Origin: Dipetalonema caudispina
Taxonomy: Eukaryota; Nematoda; Chromadorea; Rhabditida; Onchocercidae
Assembly: GCA_013365325.1 (NCBI GenBank)
Contig: JABVXV010000483.1
Coordinates: 1-35,629 of the forward strand
DNA: 35,629 nt
Direction: 5' to 3'
Shown in pieces: positions 1 through 12,800 of this stretch. How positions within the stretch are numbered: position 1 is the first letter of the stretch; the number at the start of each line of letters is the position of its first letter. The translations under genes and the position numbers were made by a program. Under the pieces are notes generated by a model. It did not search any database. It saw nothing but the letters and a program-made list of their open reading frames with translations, and was not told the DNA's origin.

Positions 1-35
1 TGTGTGTGTGTGTGTGTGTATGTGTGTGTGTGTGG

Positions 36-103
<68 letters not shown>
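1..103. repeat. (TG)n microsatellite at the left edge
   Basis: Almost pure TG dinucleotide repeat with two interruptions in the first 40 bases (a TA step and a GGGTA step). It runs off the window, so its true length is unknown. The ORF that can be drawn through it is a low-complexity Cys/Val string and is not a gene. Confidence 0.97.
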
Positions 104-105
<2 letters not shown>

Positions 106-3100
106 TTTCTTGGCATTATGTTTTTACAACACAGCAGTAAGAGATTACACAACGCTGAATGAAATGATGAATAGCACAGAAGGGTTGTGAATATTTATGG
201 TAGTTTATGTATGCCAAGAAAGTGTTCTGTAGGTAATAATTGTCCTTAGCTAGAATACTGATAAAATGGTTGGATGATAGCACCAAGCGGTCTTTATCTC
301 GTTTAGATGGAAAGCCTTGAAAATCTGTGGCTTGCTTTAAAGATGTCTACTAATTTTCATTAATACATATAAGATAAATATTGTTTGCTTGAAGTATGTT
401 TATGCTCACTGTAGACTCTTTTAAATGGAAGTCAACTGAGCAAATCCTTTTCTGAACTCCACAAAGGTTTGTTTCTATTCAAAATTACACAAAGCAAATG
501 AAAAATATTTCTAAAAAAAAAAAGCTCTACACAAAGAGGTACAACGCAGAAGTGCAGGTGTGCGCAAGCAAATAGCGGAAGATTTGGAGTAAGCCAAAAG
601 AAAGAAATAAAACTGCGACACACTGAAACAAAACATATATTCGACACAATTTCTTCAGAATTTAATTGAAAAAAGTGGACCGATTGTTCTCTGCGTCTTC
701 TGAATGGAAGTAGATGAATACTAATGTTTTCTACTAATGTAAAAGTAAAAGTGTCTCAGCCCATTTGATAAATATGACAAGGTAGTTTTGTAAAGGGATT
801 AAGAGCTGATATGAGAGAAATAAGTAATGGAGTTCGGGATAACAGTTATCAAGCAGGAGAAACAGAGAAAAGCTGATCTGATGTAGGGAAGTAGTAGAAG
901 AGAAGGAAGAAAGGATAAATACTTGATTTTATAATCTTTAAAATATTCGCTACAGAAATTTTCCCTTCTCAAGTTTCTGTATATTTCTGCGGATAGACAA
1001 GCGATATTGGATATTAACAAAAATTAGCAAATTTTATAAAGTAGAAATATTCGCGAAAGTATAAGCGATGATAAAAATTAAAATCTATTTCCGGACTTAA
1101 AAATACTGAAGACAAGAATATGGCCGAATGATTCAATCTACATGCGACAAAAACACAAAATAAGTGCGAGATCGACATGATCGAGATGTATTCGTAATCA
1201 GGTTTCTACTAATGTAGAACTTAAGACTGATATGGATAGAATTATGAAAGATATGAAGAAAGAATAGAAAATAAACTGAAGAATGAGAGACAGTAACAGA
1301 GTATAGCGAAATGATAATTTCTGAAGCTTAGGTGAATACACTGCGGGAATGGATGTATTCTGTTTTCAACTTAATTGCATTTTCCGGCACATTCATTCAC
1401 TAACAAAATGATAGCCATTCGGATAGCCTCTTCATTTTCCAGTCTTCAATTTAATTATCTAATCTCCACTTTACTGAAATGGTAAAAACCTACAAGTGGA
1501 AGAGAAAATCAAAATATCTGCTATCCTATAAGCTTAACAAATCACTAACAACTGAACTAAGCTACACTTCTCCGCGTTCTCTGTATCGTCTATCTGTACG
1601 ATTCTGATCCTTTAAACCGACTAAAATAAGCATGTTTCTATAATTATCATTCATGAATTATGTCTGCTAACGCATCTATCCACAGATTATCCAATTTGTA
1701 TTTGAGATTTTTTTAGGCTCATGTAAGTGCAAAAAATAAAGGACACCTCGAAGAAAACTGAGTCAATCCACAGAACCAGTGTAATCAAGTACAATCATCA
1801 AATATTTGGCTAAGCTTCTATTTTTATTAATTCCTGTTAACATCATTTTTAAAAAATACAAATTTGTGAGTTAATTCAAATGAAATCTGGAACATTATCT
1901 CCGATTTTACAGTACTGCTCAAAGACAATGAAACAAGTAATGAATTTTATCAAACATAACTTCAAAAATTCCAGGAAATGAAAAAAAAAAAAAGAATTCT
2001 TTCTTTGGGGTAAAAAAAAGGCTTTTATTTAAAGCAATAAAAAAGCTTTCCACGTATCTTACCAAACGTAGATTTTTCATTTCTCAAATGACAACAACAT
2101 CATGAAATCATGGATGTTCAGAATAGTTATATAAGAGGAAAATTGAAACAAGAAAACGGAAAGGATGGATCAACAGACGATATTATGTGAAAGATGTACC
2201 GAATTTAAACTTTTAAAAAATTCTCTAATATCAAGTTCCTCATAAAAGAAATATTTAATCTAAAAAAATTAGTTGGCCAATATGGAAAACAGTTCCAAAA
2301 ATGCTTCACTGTAAAAAAACGACTAATGAAGACTGTAGAAGAATGGACAAAAGACAAGAACAGTAAGAAAAACTTCACAAAAAACGATCTACAAATAAAT
2401 CTCCTTAATGTACCACTTGGAAATATTGCATAATCAAATAACAAACAGTACAAAAAGCAACCGATCTTATCGTATATATTGTGCTCAAGCACAATGAATT
2501 GGAATTCTAATAAGAACTAATCGAATCAAAAGAAAAAAAAAATTCCAATCAAACTGCACGAAACTTGACAGCTTTCTGGATTTAGAAATAATTGAAACCC
2601 AAGGATAATGCCACCTAACACAACATATTTTCTTCCCTTATTTCCATTTCTCCATTATGATGCAAAAAGTTCAAAAAACAAATCGTTTTTACCACAACAG
2701 CTTGCTTAAATTGATTGAAGAAAAATATAAGTGATATATTAATTTCAAATAAAGTTTGAATGAAACGACCTAATAAAAAATGGAAAAAAGTGTAAACACG
2801 ATAAACTGATTCTAAATTTCATCAATACAATATTTCGTCTGTCCATGCTTGATTTGCTTAAACCAATCACTAATGAATATTTTATTTTTGAATGGCTTTT
2901 TAAATTGATCAATGTTTACAACATTGAAAAAAGAAGGGTATGATTTTTTTAAAGCAAATCGAAAGAAGTTTAAGTATGATAATGCTTTCAAACGTTACCG
3001 CTTGAGGAGAGAAAAGATAATAAGATGTTTCAATTGCCCATAAGATGAAACTTTCCAATTCTTTCGAGTACATACATCTTCAACCTCTTTACTCTTTCGT

Positions 3101-5021
3101 TTTTTACAAAGTTTGCTTAATGTATTTATTATGTAGAACAGTTATGAGATATAATCAACTAAGGGTAATTTTTTGCAGCCGTAAAAAAATAAACAATAAA
3201 GAGTCTGAACAATCTTTTCATCCCAAGGATGCAACTTAATAAGCCCATTTACGTTTAAGCCAGTTTTGGCAGCATCCAAGTGGCCAATAACAGAAGATTT
3301 GAGAATGTAAAAAACTGCGGCTCTAGAATTAAAAAGTTGCTTTTGCCGTCCAAAAAGAGGATTATTCAGCGAGTAGGATATGTAAATATGAGTTTTTATA
3401 AGTAGTGGTCATTTATGGCACATTTATAAATAATACAAGTATTTCCTCATTTGAATAGCTTTCTATTTTAACCCTTCCTTTCAATATAAATTCAAAAGAA
3501 AATTCTTTCACGCTGTATTTTGTTACTGTTTTCTGTTTTCCAAGTTTGAAACAAATTTCAACCAAAACTTCATTTCCGAAAGAATTAAACTTCAATTTGA
3601 TTCGTTTCTTTTAAACATATTGAATAACTGAGCGCTAGTTAGCATGTATGCTATCATAAATTATTGAACAATGAACAATGATATCTGAGTATATAAAATA
3701 ACTAATGTTTCAATGCTAAAGCTACTGGAGAATACAATTACAATTTTGATCACAGAAATAAGTACTTATTTTATGAAAAAGAAAATAACGCCATAACACG
3801 CTAACGAAAAATTGTTTATATCTAACCAATTCGTTTGGTTGCAGTCTTGCTAAAACTTTAAGATATTTCACAAAAACTTGGAAAATGTACTAGTGAATAA
3901 AGTCTGTTTGATTATTATCACCAATGTTTTTATGTTTTTGTGTTCGAAGTATTGTGTATAAGTTATGATATCTAACTGGAAAATTGGGGAGATATGGTTA
4001 AGTGATTTACATGCTTCACTTTGCCAACTAAAACCGATAAAAAGTTCAGTGACAAGAAGGGGAATGAGAAAATGTTTGTGTAATACACATAAAGAAAGAA
4101 AAAGAATAACTTATTGACATAGGAAGCATTACTAAAATAGCAACAAGTTTAAAATGTTAACGATTTAGAGGCACAATAAAACTGCAAAATAAAAATGGCC
4201 ATGGAAAAGAGCATTTAAGAGGGAAAGCATAAACATTTTAGAAAAAATTTATCTTTTTCTTGTGTCGTAATAAGATTAAGATATTTTGTTGGCTACGGCT
4301 ACATATAATTTGTGAGCAAATTATAAATCCAAAAACATATGTAAACTTCCCACAAGAATCGAATGATATACTTTGAAGTTTCCAAAGCAACAAATCTTCT
4401 CATATAAAGCTGAGTTTGAAGCCTACGTTTTCCTTCAGCATTTGCTTGCCTCATTTAGCAGTCTATAATGACTGATATCTATACTTCAATGTATCTCTTA
4501 CTAAAAAGTGTCCCTTCTTTTAATATATAAGTCTCTTTCTAAAGGCAATATTCATTATTTCACATAATATTACTAAAAAAAAAGCAACCATTTGCATATG
4601 TAACATTGCAAAGTTTACTACTGAAGAATGAAGATGAAAAAGAAGTAATGACAAAATTACCTAATGAATTAGAGAAAGAAACTGTTATATTAGCAAATAA
4701 TCTGTGGGATTTGATATATTTGCATCTATCATCTGTGACATATTCAAACAAAACAACTCATAAACGAAATAAACAAATAAACAAACACGTCCCATCACTA
4801 ATCTGCTACATTTTATGACTCTAAAATTAGCTTGCACCCAAAATGAAAATCTTTGTCTCGTATCAGTAAGATTTTATGTTAGCTGGTAGTATATGTACGG
4901 TTGATTGGAGAATTTGGGCTTTTTTGATCTCGTTTTTTTTTTCCTCTCATTTTATTACGTTGACTTTATTTTATGATGTTATCAAATTATCCTTATTGTT
5001 AATGATTACCTCATTGCGATT

Positions 5022-5036
5022 GGTTGCCATGCAACC
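5022..5036. promoter_or_regulatory. RFX/X-box-like inverted repeat
   Basis: GGTTGC and GCAACC form a perfect 6-bp inverted repeat around CAT. It resembles the RFX-family X-box (GTTGCC-AT-GGCAAC) but is one base short in the second half. It lies in a locally GC-richer patch about 250 bp upstream of the small plus-strand ORF at 5288. Function is inferred from motif resemblance only. Confidence 0.25.
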
Positions 5037-5102
5037 GGAAATTGACGCAAAATGTTTCTGGGCAGCGACAAGGTCTGCAAATCTTAATATGTATTTTCGA
5101 TG

Positions 5103-5103
5103 T

Positions 5104-5134
<31 letters not shown>
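5103..5134. repeat. T8-A24 homopolymer junction
   Basis: Eight T followed by 24 A. This is a low-complexity run with no flanking retroelement sequence that I can recognise, and its length is probably polymorphic or assembly-sensitive. Confidence 0.9.
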
Positions 5135-5287
5135 CTGAACTAGAAAACTGTTATAAAATTATTTAACAATTTACTTCAGATTTAGTAACATCTCACTTTA
5201 ACGGAACTTTCCTGTCAAGAATAAAAATAATGCCATCACTTGACATCATCTATGCTCCCATCGACTCTTTGTCACTCGAGAATCTTA

Positions 5288-5509
5288 ATGTTTAGGAATG
5301 CTCATCTTTGGCTAGCCTCTATCATTGCTATAATGTGGATGATAATATTAATAGCAGCAATGTTCCGAGCCGAATCTCTGTTCTCGCATGATAAGTCACT
5401 TATGGACGATATGTGGAAGGTATTCCTCCTTAAAGTTTGAAAACTTGGGAAGCCTCTACAAATTTTTCAGAATAAAATTCCCCGAAACGAGTCATTAGGA
5501 ACTCCATAA
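5288..5509 (+). CDS. Possible small single-pass membrane protein (two exons)
   Basis: Exon 5288-5419 reads MFRNAHLWLASIIAIM and continues through a hydrophobic stretch (residues about 7-25) into a polar tail ending DDMWK. A GTATTC donor at 5420 and a TTTTTCAG acceptor ending at 5470 bound a 51-bp intron in frame. Exon 5471-5509 then adds NKIPRNESLGTP and a stop, giving 56 residues. An in-frame ATG at 5252 would add 12 residues. No family is recognised. Against it: an out-of-frame ATG at 5230 would come first in a transcript starting further upstream, and the opposite strand is partly open. The hydrophobic segment, tidy intron and in-phase join are the only support. Confidence 0.3.
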
Positions 5510-5645
5510 CTGAAACAACTCTTTTCAACCCCCATTCATCACGTTTTCACGCGATTCTTATTTAGCACAGGAGACGTCTGAAGTTGAACAATACACTATT
5601 TGTCAAAAAATTTGTGAAACATGAAAGCTAGTTTGAAATCAGTAC

Positions 5646-5864
5646 TCACACACGGAACGCTTTTAATAAAGAATTAAATTTCTCGGTTGTCAAAGACGAC
5701 GAAAATCGCAATTGACCATATTTGCTTCGTAAAAAAGCTAGGTCAATATTGACAAGACCCCGAAAAAAGTGAACAGCAGGCTCCAGAGCACACTCCCTAG
5801 CAAAACAGTTTAGCTCAGGAGATAACTGGCTAGATTTCAATGTCGTATCCAGCACACAGTGCTG
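5646..5864 (-). CDS. Orphan coding exon, unknown protein
   Basis: After a good acceptor (CATATTTCAG) the minus strand is open for 72 codons. It begins HCVLDTTLKSSQLSPELN, includes ECALEPAVHFFRGLVNIDL and ends SLLKAFRV with a TGA. The composition is that of a real protein, mixed and not low-complexity. The end may instead be a GTGAGT donor just before the stop. It could be the last exon of a further minus-strand gene or an extra exon of the zinc-finger gene, which otherwise stops at 6802. No upstream partner exon could be fixed in 5870-6800. No domain is recognised. Confidence 0.35.
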   Translation of the reverse strand, partial: QHCVLDTTLKSSQLSPELNCFARECALEPAVHFFRGLVNIDLAFLRSKYGQLRFSSSLTTEKFNSLLKAFRV

Positions 5865-6801
5865 AAATATGAGACAGTCATTACATTTTGTATAATCGAT
5901 TACCTCTGATGATTACCAAAATTGGAACACATTCTCGGTTTTATAATAAATATATGCAAAGGGGAAAAAGTGTGCAGATAATGAGGTAGCAAAATAACGC
6001 GCTCACTTGGTTCACAAAGATAGAATTCTTTCACAAGAATCATACAGAAATATGATTACAAATTCCCGAAAAATCTACTTAATTTGGGTATTAACTCAAC
6101 ATCATGAACACTGAAAAATATAATTTTGGCATGTCCGTCTCAAATTATCAAAACCAAAATTGGCAAGAAAATATATGAGCAAACAAAGAATGAGAAACCA
6201 ACTATCATAGCAAGTTTCGAGATTTTTGAGATCAGTAATAAGGCAGAAAAATTTTATAAATTGCATGACATGAACAACAAAACTAGAAAGTATTTGTAAC
6301 TTAGCGCGATTTAAAGACTATTTACAATATCTATCACTTTTCATAAACCATTCGATCTCTTGTGTTCTCGAGTTCACTTTTCCTAGAGACCACGAAAGTC
6401 CGGACCTTATTCTTGCCGTTTTACGAAGAGCACGTACCGCTATTCAATTCGCAAGCTGCACCAAAAATTGAATTAAATAAATTTGATAATTTTCCAGAAT
6501 AATGAACAGAATAACATAACAAGGAAGCATGTAAAACATTTCATTTAATCTCGAATAAAAAATCAATTCTTAAAAAATGATGGAAAACAGCGAGTCCTTC
6601 AATGAATTTTCCAATTAAACATGGATTTGGACACAAATTACCGCTAAATTCAAGCGATTTTATAGGAATAGTTTCATAAATTAATCTTACTTCCCGTAAG
6701 ATAGTAAATACAAAAACTACTGAAGTAAACGAGGTTAAAATATGACGAGCAATTTAAATATTAACATGATCGTTAGTAACGTAAAACACCTTAATTCATG
6801 T
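5865..6801. other. Presumed 3' flank of the zinc-finger gene
   Basis: Mostly AT-rich non-coding sequence. One patch (about 6350-6475) is less AT-rich and open on both strands. The plus strand ends with LAVLRRARTAIQFASCTKN and a stop but has no ATG or acceptor. The minus strand has a TTGGTGCAG acceptor followed by a short frame. Neither reading can be joined to other exons. Confidence 0.4.
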
Positions 6802-9800
6802 TTAGATTCTCGCATTATCTGGTACTGGATAGCCCAGAAAAGCACGCATCACTGCATCACTCGTTTCAATGGCATAAGGCTTTCGTCGATCCGTTTTAAC
6901 GCCAACAACCTAAAATAAGACTTCGAGTCAAACATAGAATTTTTGGCTCAACATTCTTAGCAGTTTTGGGAAAACCTCTTAATTTCATGGAAATCAGCAA
7001 AACCTGGGATAGACAAGGATTTCATTCAGCAATCTAAAACCCTTTTTTACATAAAATGATTTATTTGGTAATTTTAATCACAGACAAATTTCCAAGAAAA
7101 TAAAAATTTTATTAAGCAGAAAGACTGCTCTGCTCTATCTGTCAAAATAAATCAAATAAAAAAACTTCAATAGAAGTGGAAAACAATATACTGAATAGGC
7201 AAATCGACAGGTGGCGATATTTCATCTTTAGTTAGAAATAATCTCCGTATGAAAATCCAAATTCTGTAATCTAGAATTCAATTTCACTGACAGAATGAAT
7301 AAAAAATGGAGCATACCAAAGAAATCAAAACATACAAAATGTCGTTGCAGCGCGTGTACATGAACGCTGCAGTTGTCAATTTTTATGTTGCATATTTTAC
7401 AGTGCCAGTTGTCCGATGTTTTGGTCATATGTTGTTCTTTAAAATGATGAAAATACTGTTGATTCTGAAAAATAAGTGAAATTTAAAGGGAAACTAATTC
7501 GCAACACAAAAACAAATGTAATAAAAATTTGCATAAGTCTTAAGCATAACATGACCACAAAATTAAGTTATTCCCACGCAGTCGCTGCAATCCTGTTTCA
7601 TATTCTTTAAAAAATTGGAACAAGAATAATCGCTTCACAATTCAGCTATTATGTCAAGAAAATATTTTTTACTATGACATATATTACCTGGACTTCTGTG
7701 TAAGCGCCTCAATATTTCTTAAAAGTTAATTTTTCAACAGCTCAGCTGTTGTGCACCATTCTATCTACATGAAACTTCTCAAAACATTTTCGAAAATTTT
7801 GGACCTTAAAACAGTAACAACCGAAAAAAAAAACCTTTAATTCGTTAGGATAACATAAACCGCATTCCCGACACATACCCCAAAGAGAAAACGCATGAAT
7901 ATACGAATGATCAATATATGGAAAATCGGCTCGAGCTGAGCTGAACCACCAGTTTCGGCTCGTACCACATACAAAACAACATGGCCTAAATTTAAAAACA
8001 AAATTAAAAATGATTGCATCCTATTTACGTTTCATCATCACCAATTCAAGCATAAACACTAAATCAGAAAAGCTAACACTATAAAACATATGAATTCAAC
8101 ATTTATTTTATCCTTAATTTCTAAAATTTAACCCAGTAACTTGACCAATTCTTACCGATCCTGGTTGTGCTAGTGACTACCACACTGCGGTAACAGCGGC
8201 TTTGGAAAATGTACAGGAGGTAAAATGTGAAATAAACCTAATCCCTCATACTATACGTTCTCATTAACGCTAGTCGATACTACTGGAAGTCCTACACCAT
8301 ATGAAAATTAGTGCCGTTTCTTTGTACTAAATGTGCAAACTCAAAGTAATTCTTCGATTTGAATGTAACTCTTTTTTGCCATTCGACCTGAATGAAAATT
8401 AGCCAATCATACTACGAAAAAATACTTTTTGAATGACCAAAAAATTACGCATTTTTCGTCGCACGATGCTCGTGTTCATGTCGCAATCGTGCTTCTATTG
8501 AATGAAAACGTAGTTTGCATCTGAAAAAAAGAGAAAATTTAAATATACAAATTAGCGCGAGTTAGATTCCATCGATAACTGAAAGTATTGTCGTGAATTT
8601 CTTTTATGTTTGTTGATTTGGGAAAGCTTTGCTTTAGACACTCTCAAATATTTGGTGAGAGTTGTTTTCTTCCTTAGGAGAAGTTCTTCTTAGGCGTTAC
8701 AGGATCCCACTCCAATCCACTCTAACATTCATAGTATATGAAGAACCTCCATTACTTCCGAACTATGACTTCTAAAAGAAAAACGAGAAAGAGTGAAAAA
8801 CCTTTGTTTGAAACTAAAGGAATGAGTAGCAGTTGAGTGCACTGTTGACTCGGCCATATGCTTCCTGAAGAGCTCTGCCCGCGTGAATGGAGGAGTTTCC
8901 GGACACAGCGGACAGCGTAAGTTCAATGACGGTGCTGAAAGGAATAAACTGTCATTTTTATAATTTCAAATATGCAACTTCATTCAATTAGTTATATTTT
9001 TGTTAATCTGGAGGGCTATCTCAGCACAATATATCCACTCTTTACACTATTTCAATCGACAATATTGCTAAATAACCATCAACGAATTAGAAGTACGGAT
9101 CAAGATCCAATTTCAGTCCCTACAGTTTTTGCAATTCAAATAATTGCTACCCCTAACAATTATTTATCGAAATTAGAAGAGGTAATTCTACAATTAAACA
9201 AACCGAAAAAGGTCTCAGAAAAAAACCAAACAGTGCTAACCCTGTTTTTGATGGTGGAATTCGACCATATGTTTCACAGTGAGATTTTCGAATGGAAATG
9301 CACTGCCGCATTCTAAGCAAAAAAAAATATTCTGTGGATTATGACGTAAATTGTGGACACGTCCACTGGTAATCTTTTCGATTCGCACATTAGCACATCC
9401 AGATCTTGCACAGAAGTATCCACCTTCAGCATTCTTCACGATATAATCCCGATTAACCATTTGAGTGCCAACTGTTAGGCCGACTGCTTCGAGCGCACCG
9501 CGATAAGGCTAAACCGGCAAGTTCACACTTTTAATGTACAGATCTATTTTCAACACAAAGTTGCAAAAAGTTAGATTACCTGTAAATAAGGTGGTGTTTT
9601 CGAAGATGGTGACGATGACTTGGCACCTGTCTGTGTAGCGGCGGATGATGCAAACGACTGTGACGTGGATGCAATCACTGCTGGGATACACGGATAAGAA
9701 TTTGTACTCTATAATATTTTAGAACAGAAACTTATTTTCTGCAAGACTTCATTTGTTGAAGCGCTGAAGCCGTACCTCCACAACTGTAAAAATCAAGTGC

Positions 9801-12800
9801 CCTAAATATGCCACATATAAATCTTTTTTACAAATTAAAGAGCTGAAAAACGAACATGTGGCGATATAACTGTAGTTGTACCATTTACTGCTCTTGATAT
9901 CGGATGAGCCTAAAAGTGAGAGAAAAAAGTAAAAAAAAAAGCCACTGAATTACAAATATTTTTGAAGTGGAAATCTGCTGAAAATTCAATAGTGAAATTC
10001 AGAGTGACTGAATGACTGTTCTGGATTTCCTGAAAATTTCCGAAAATATTTAGGAAAAACCATTTCAGTCAACTGACAAGTAAGGTCATATTTTAATGGA
10101 TCTTTAGCAATAAAGAATTATACAAGTGCCTCTTTCGAAATTACAAGTAGTTCATTGATAGAATTCACTCACAGTAGTTTGTAATGGTGATGAAGGAAAT
10201 AAGACCGAGGCTGAAGTTGCTGCTAATGCTCGTCGAGCTGGAACCCACGAAATTTGAGCCGATGGTTGCCTGACATTGATGTTACTCGCCATTCCCCTTG
10301 ATTGCTGAAAGATCGCATCGATTAAACAAAAGAAAATATGCTTTTTTTAATTTCGAAATTGCGCATGTAAATTTTAGATCTCTATGGTCCTTGCAAAGCT
10401 CAAATTAATAAATTTAAGATTACTATTGGTATTTTACTGATCAACAATACAAAACTACTAACATTTTGGGAAATGCAAACTCCAGAAAGAGGAGCTGACA
10501 ATGGCACAGCACTCCGTACAATATGTGTTGGATCACCAGATGATACGGTAACTTGCGATAACATACATGATGTATTAGGAAAACCAACTAAAGTGAGCGT
10601 CTGACGATTGCTAGTGTTCAAGGTGCTAATTTGTTGGTCGATGTTTTCCATCCTCCAAATATTTAGCATCGTTAACATCATGGCATCATTGTCATCCGCA
10701 GCATGATTCAGCGTACGCTAGATGTATCAACATTGACATGTATGGAATATCGATTTCATGCATATTTAATATGTGCAGCTTTCAAACTTAATAGGTGGAA
10801 CAGAAAACACTGAACCCTACCTTTAAAGCTTTTACTCAACTAACAATGCAAAAAACGAACCGGTAAGCTTCCAGTGAATCTCGGATTCTCTGCCTGGAGT
10901 CGCAGGAAACTCATCTAAAAATTTGTAAAACTAAAAACCCAAAAGAGGTTAAATTCAGGAAACAATCTTTTTATTCTTCAAAGTCAAGGCAAAATCCAAA
11001 ACAAGCAGATGATAAAGGTCATGCTTACAATTCAATGGAACAAATAAACTGACCAATGAATTACATGTAGGACAAGTGATGTTAATGACATCATTTGGCT
11101 GAGACAAGAATGACCGATGAATACACTCTGATGGAATAACTACAAGCAGATCATTACTGCGCACTCTATTCTCATATTGAACAGCATTTACTGGCTGATA
11201 ATGGAATATGCATGCAGCTGTAAAACCCATAATCACAAATTCTGGTCCTGGTGATAAATTCTGAAACAATAAGTGTTACAACTACCACATATATTCATAT
11301 ATGTTCAGAGGGACAAATTGCTAAATTGGTTCAACAATCTGATTTTTTTTAAACAGCTATCTAAAATATCAAGTATAAATCAAAAACAGAAACAGCATCC
11401 TTAATTTGGATGAAATATCATAATTAAAATCATTCCTTTTCTTAAAAATACAAAAATCAGATAAATGGTTCTTGAAGTTTGGAACATACCTGCCAAGAGC
11501 ATTCATTTCGTGCTATATGTTCATAAACGACACGCCCATTAGTGTTTGCCAGTCCACAGTTCTTACAGAAATAAAGTATAGCCTGTGCATGAGAACTAAA
11601 CATATGATGATACAAGCGTTCATCCTGAAAATATAGGCTAAAAATAGTAAGAAATAGTTGAACGTCAGACATCCAAATTGCTTAATTTTCTTTTCCCACA
11701 TCATTATCCAGTAAAATTAATTATATGGTAGAAAGATAAATCCCCGAGAGATCTAAAATCGTAAAATTATCACTCTTCAAACAAAATCAGTTCAATCTAA
11801 CCGTTGAATAAGTAGCCACACATTTCGAGCAAACACAAACCACTTGTTGTCTACCAGCAGATGGCACGTGTTGGTCTCGATGATTTCTCATCTGTTCCTC
11901 ATTAAATGTTACTACAGAACATCGTTCACAATTTTGCAGTATGCCATGGGTGCGCATATGCATCTTGTATACTCCTTGTGATTCATACGCCAAACAACAC
12001 AAACGACATATATATAAAGTCGTTTCAATGGGGATTCCGTAGACCTAAGATCAAAACTTCATAAAATGAATTAAACAAGTCTAGCATCAAACCTCTAACT
12101 GTAAGTTTGTTATTTAAACCAACTAACCGCTTCGATCGTTTGACCAGCATCATATCTATGAGTCTCTTTGTGTATCACCAAAGAAGCCCTTGTGAGAAAC
12201 TTCTCGGTGCATTGACTACAGCGGAATTTTGCTTCACGCTTTGAAATTTCATGAGACCCAATGCGTCTAAAATTTCATTTCCCTTCAAACCAGTGATTTA
12301 CATAAAAGCTGGGCTTCAACTGAACATAAGTAATATTAAAGTTAATGTTTCGCACATTACAACAAACACATTCAAATGCAATAAAGAAAAGAAAAAATAA
12401 TTTGTTTTCTTGAAAAATATTAGTAGCTGAAGCAAGCCAGTTCAGGCATATTAACAAGCTATAAGGTGTAATAAAGACACCTAACATCACCATTTACTGA
12501 GCAATGCCTATGGAACAATCGCTTTTATAAGGTACATATAATACATCCCGAATGACCTAACACTTCTCTCGATCACCAGGGATGAACTTAGCAAAAACAA
12601 ATCTCTTTCAACAAGAAGAACACGAACCTTTCAGCTCTTTCAATAACCTCCAAATCTGAATCATCAGTTTTTTCAACAGTCCTTTTTGCTTCTTTTAAAA
12701 CTTCGTCATCGACACCAAGGTTCTCCTAAAATAGCAGTTTTAACACCGTCGTTTAAAACTTATAAAATTATCACAAATCTTGACATTATTCACTTCCACA

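Larger units (their letters stand above)
104..5150. other. Gene-poor AT-rich region
   Basis: No exon chain or recognisable protein domain was found on either strand. Open frames here are short, mostly lack an internal ATG or sit in poly-A/T-rich DNA. The only frame with a protein-like composition is a minus-strand stretch at 3413-3595 (Lys/Glu/Phe-rich, about 60 codons, ending in NVP). It has no ATG at its 5' end and no family resemblance. The region may be intergenic or a long intron of a gene outside the window. Confidence 0.6.

Noticed and set aside
3413..3595. Minus-strand 60-codon frame ending FINVP
   Set aside because: The composition is attractive, but there is no ATG at its start, no acceptor immediately upstream and no known motif.
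9765..9790. Mini-exon TTGTGGAG between exons 9909 and 9708
   Set aside because: It would end in phase 2, while the next acceptor needs phase 0. Direct joining of 9856 to 9708 keeps the frame.
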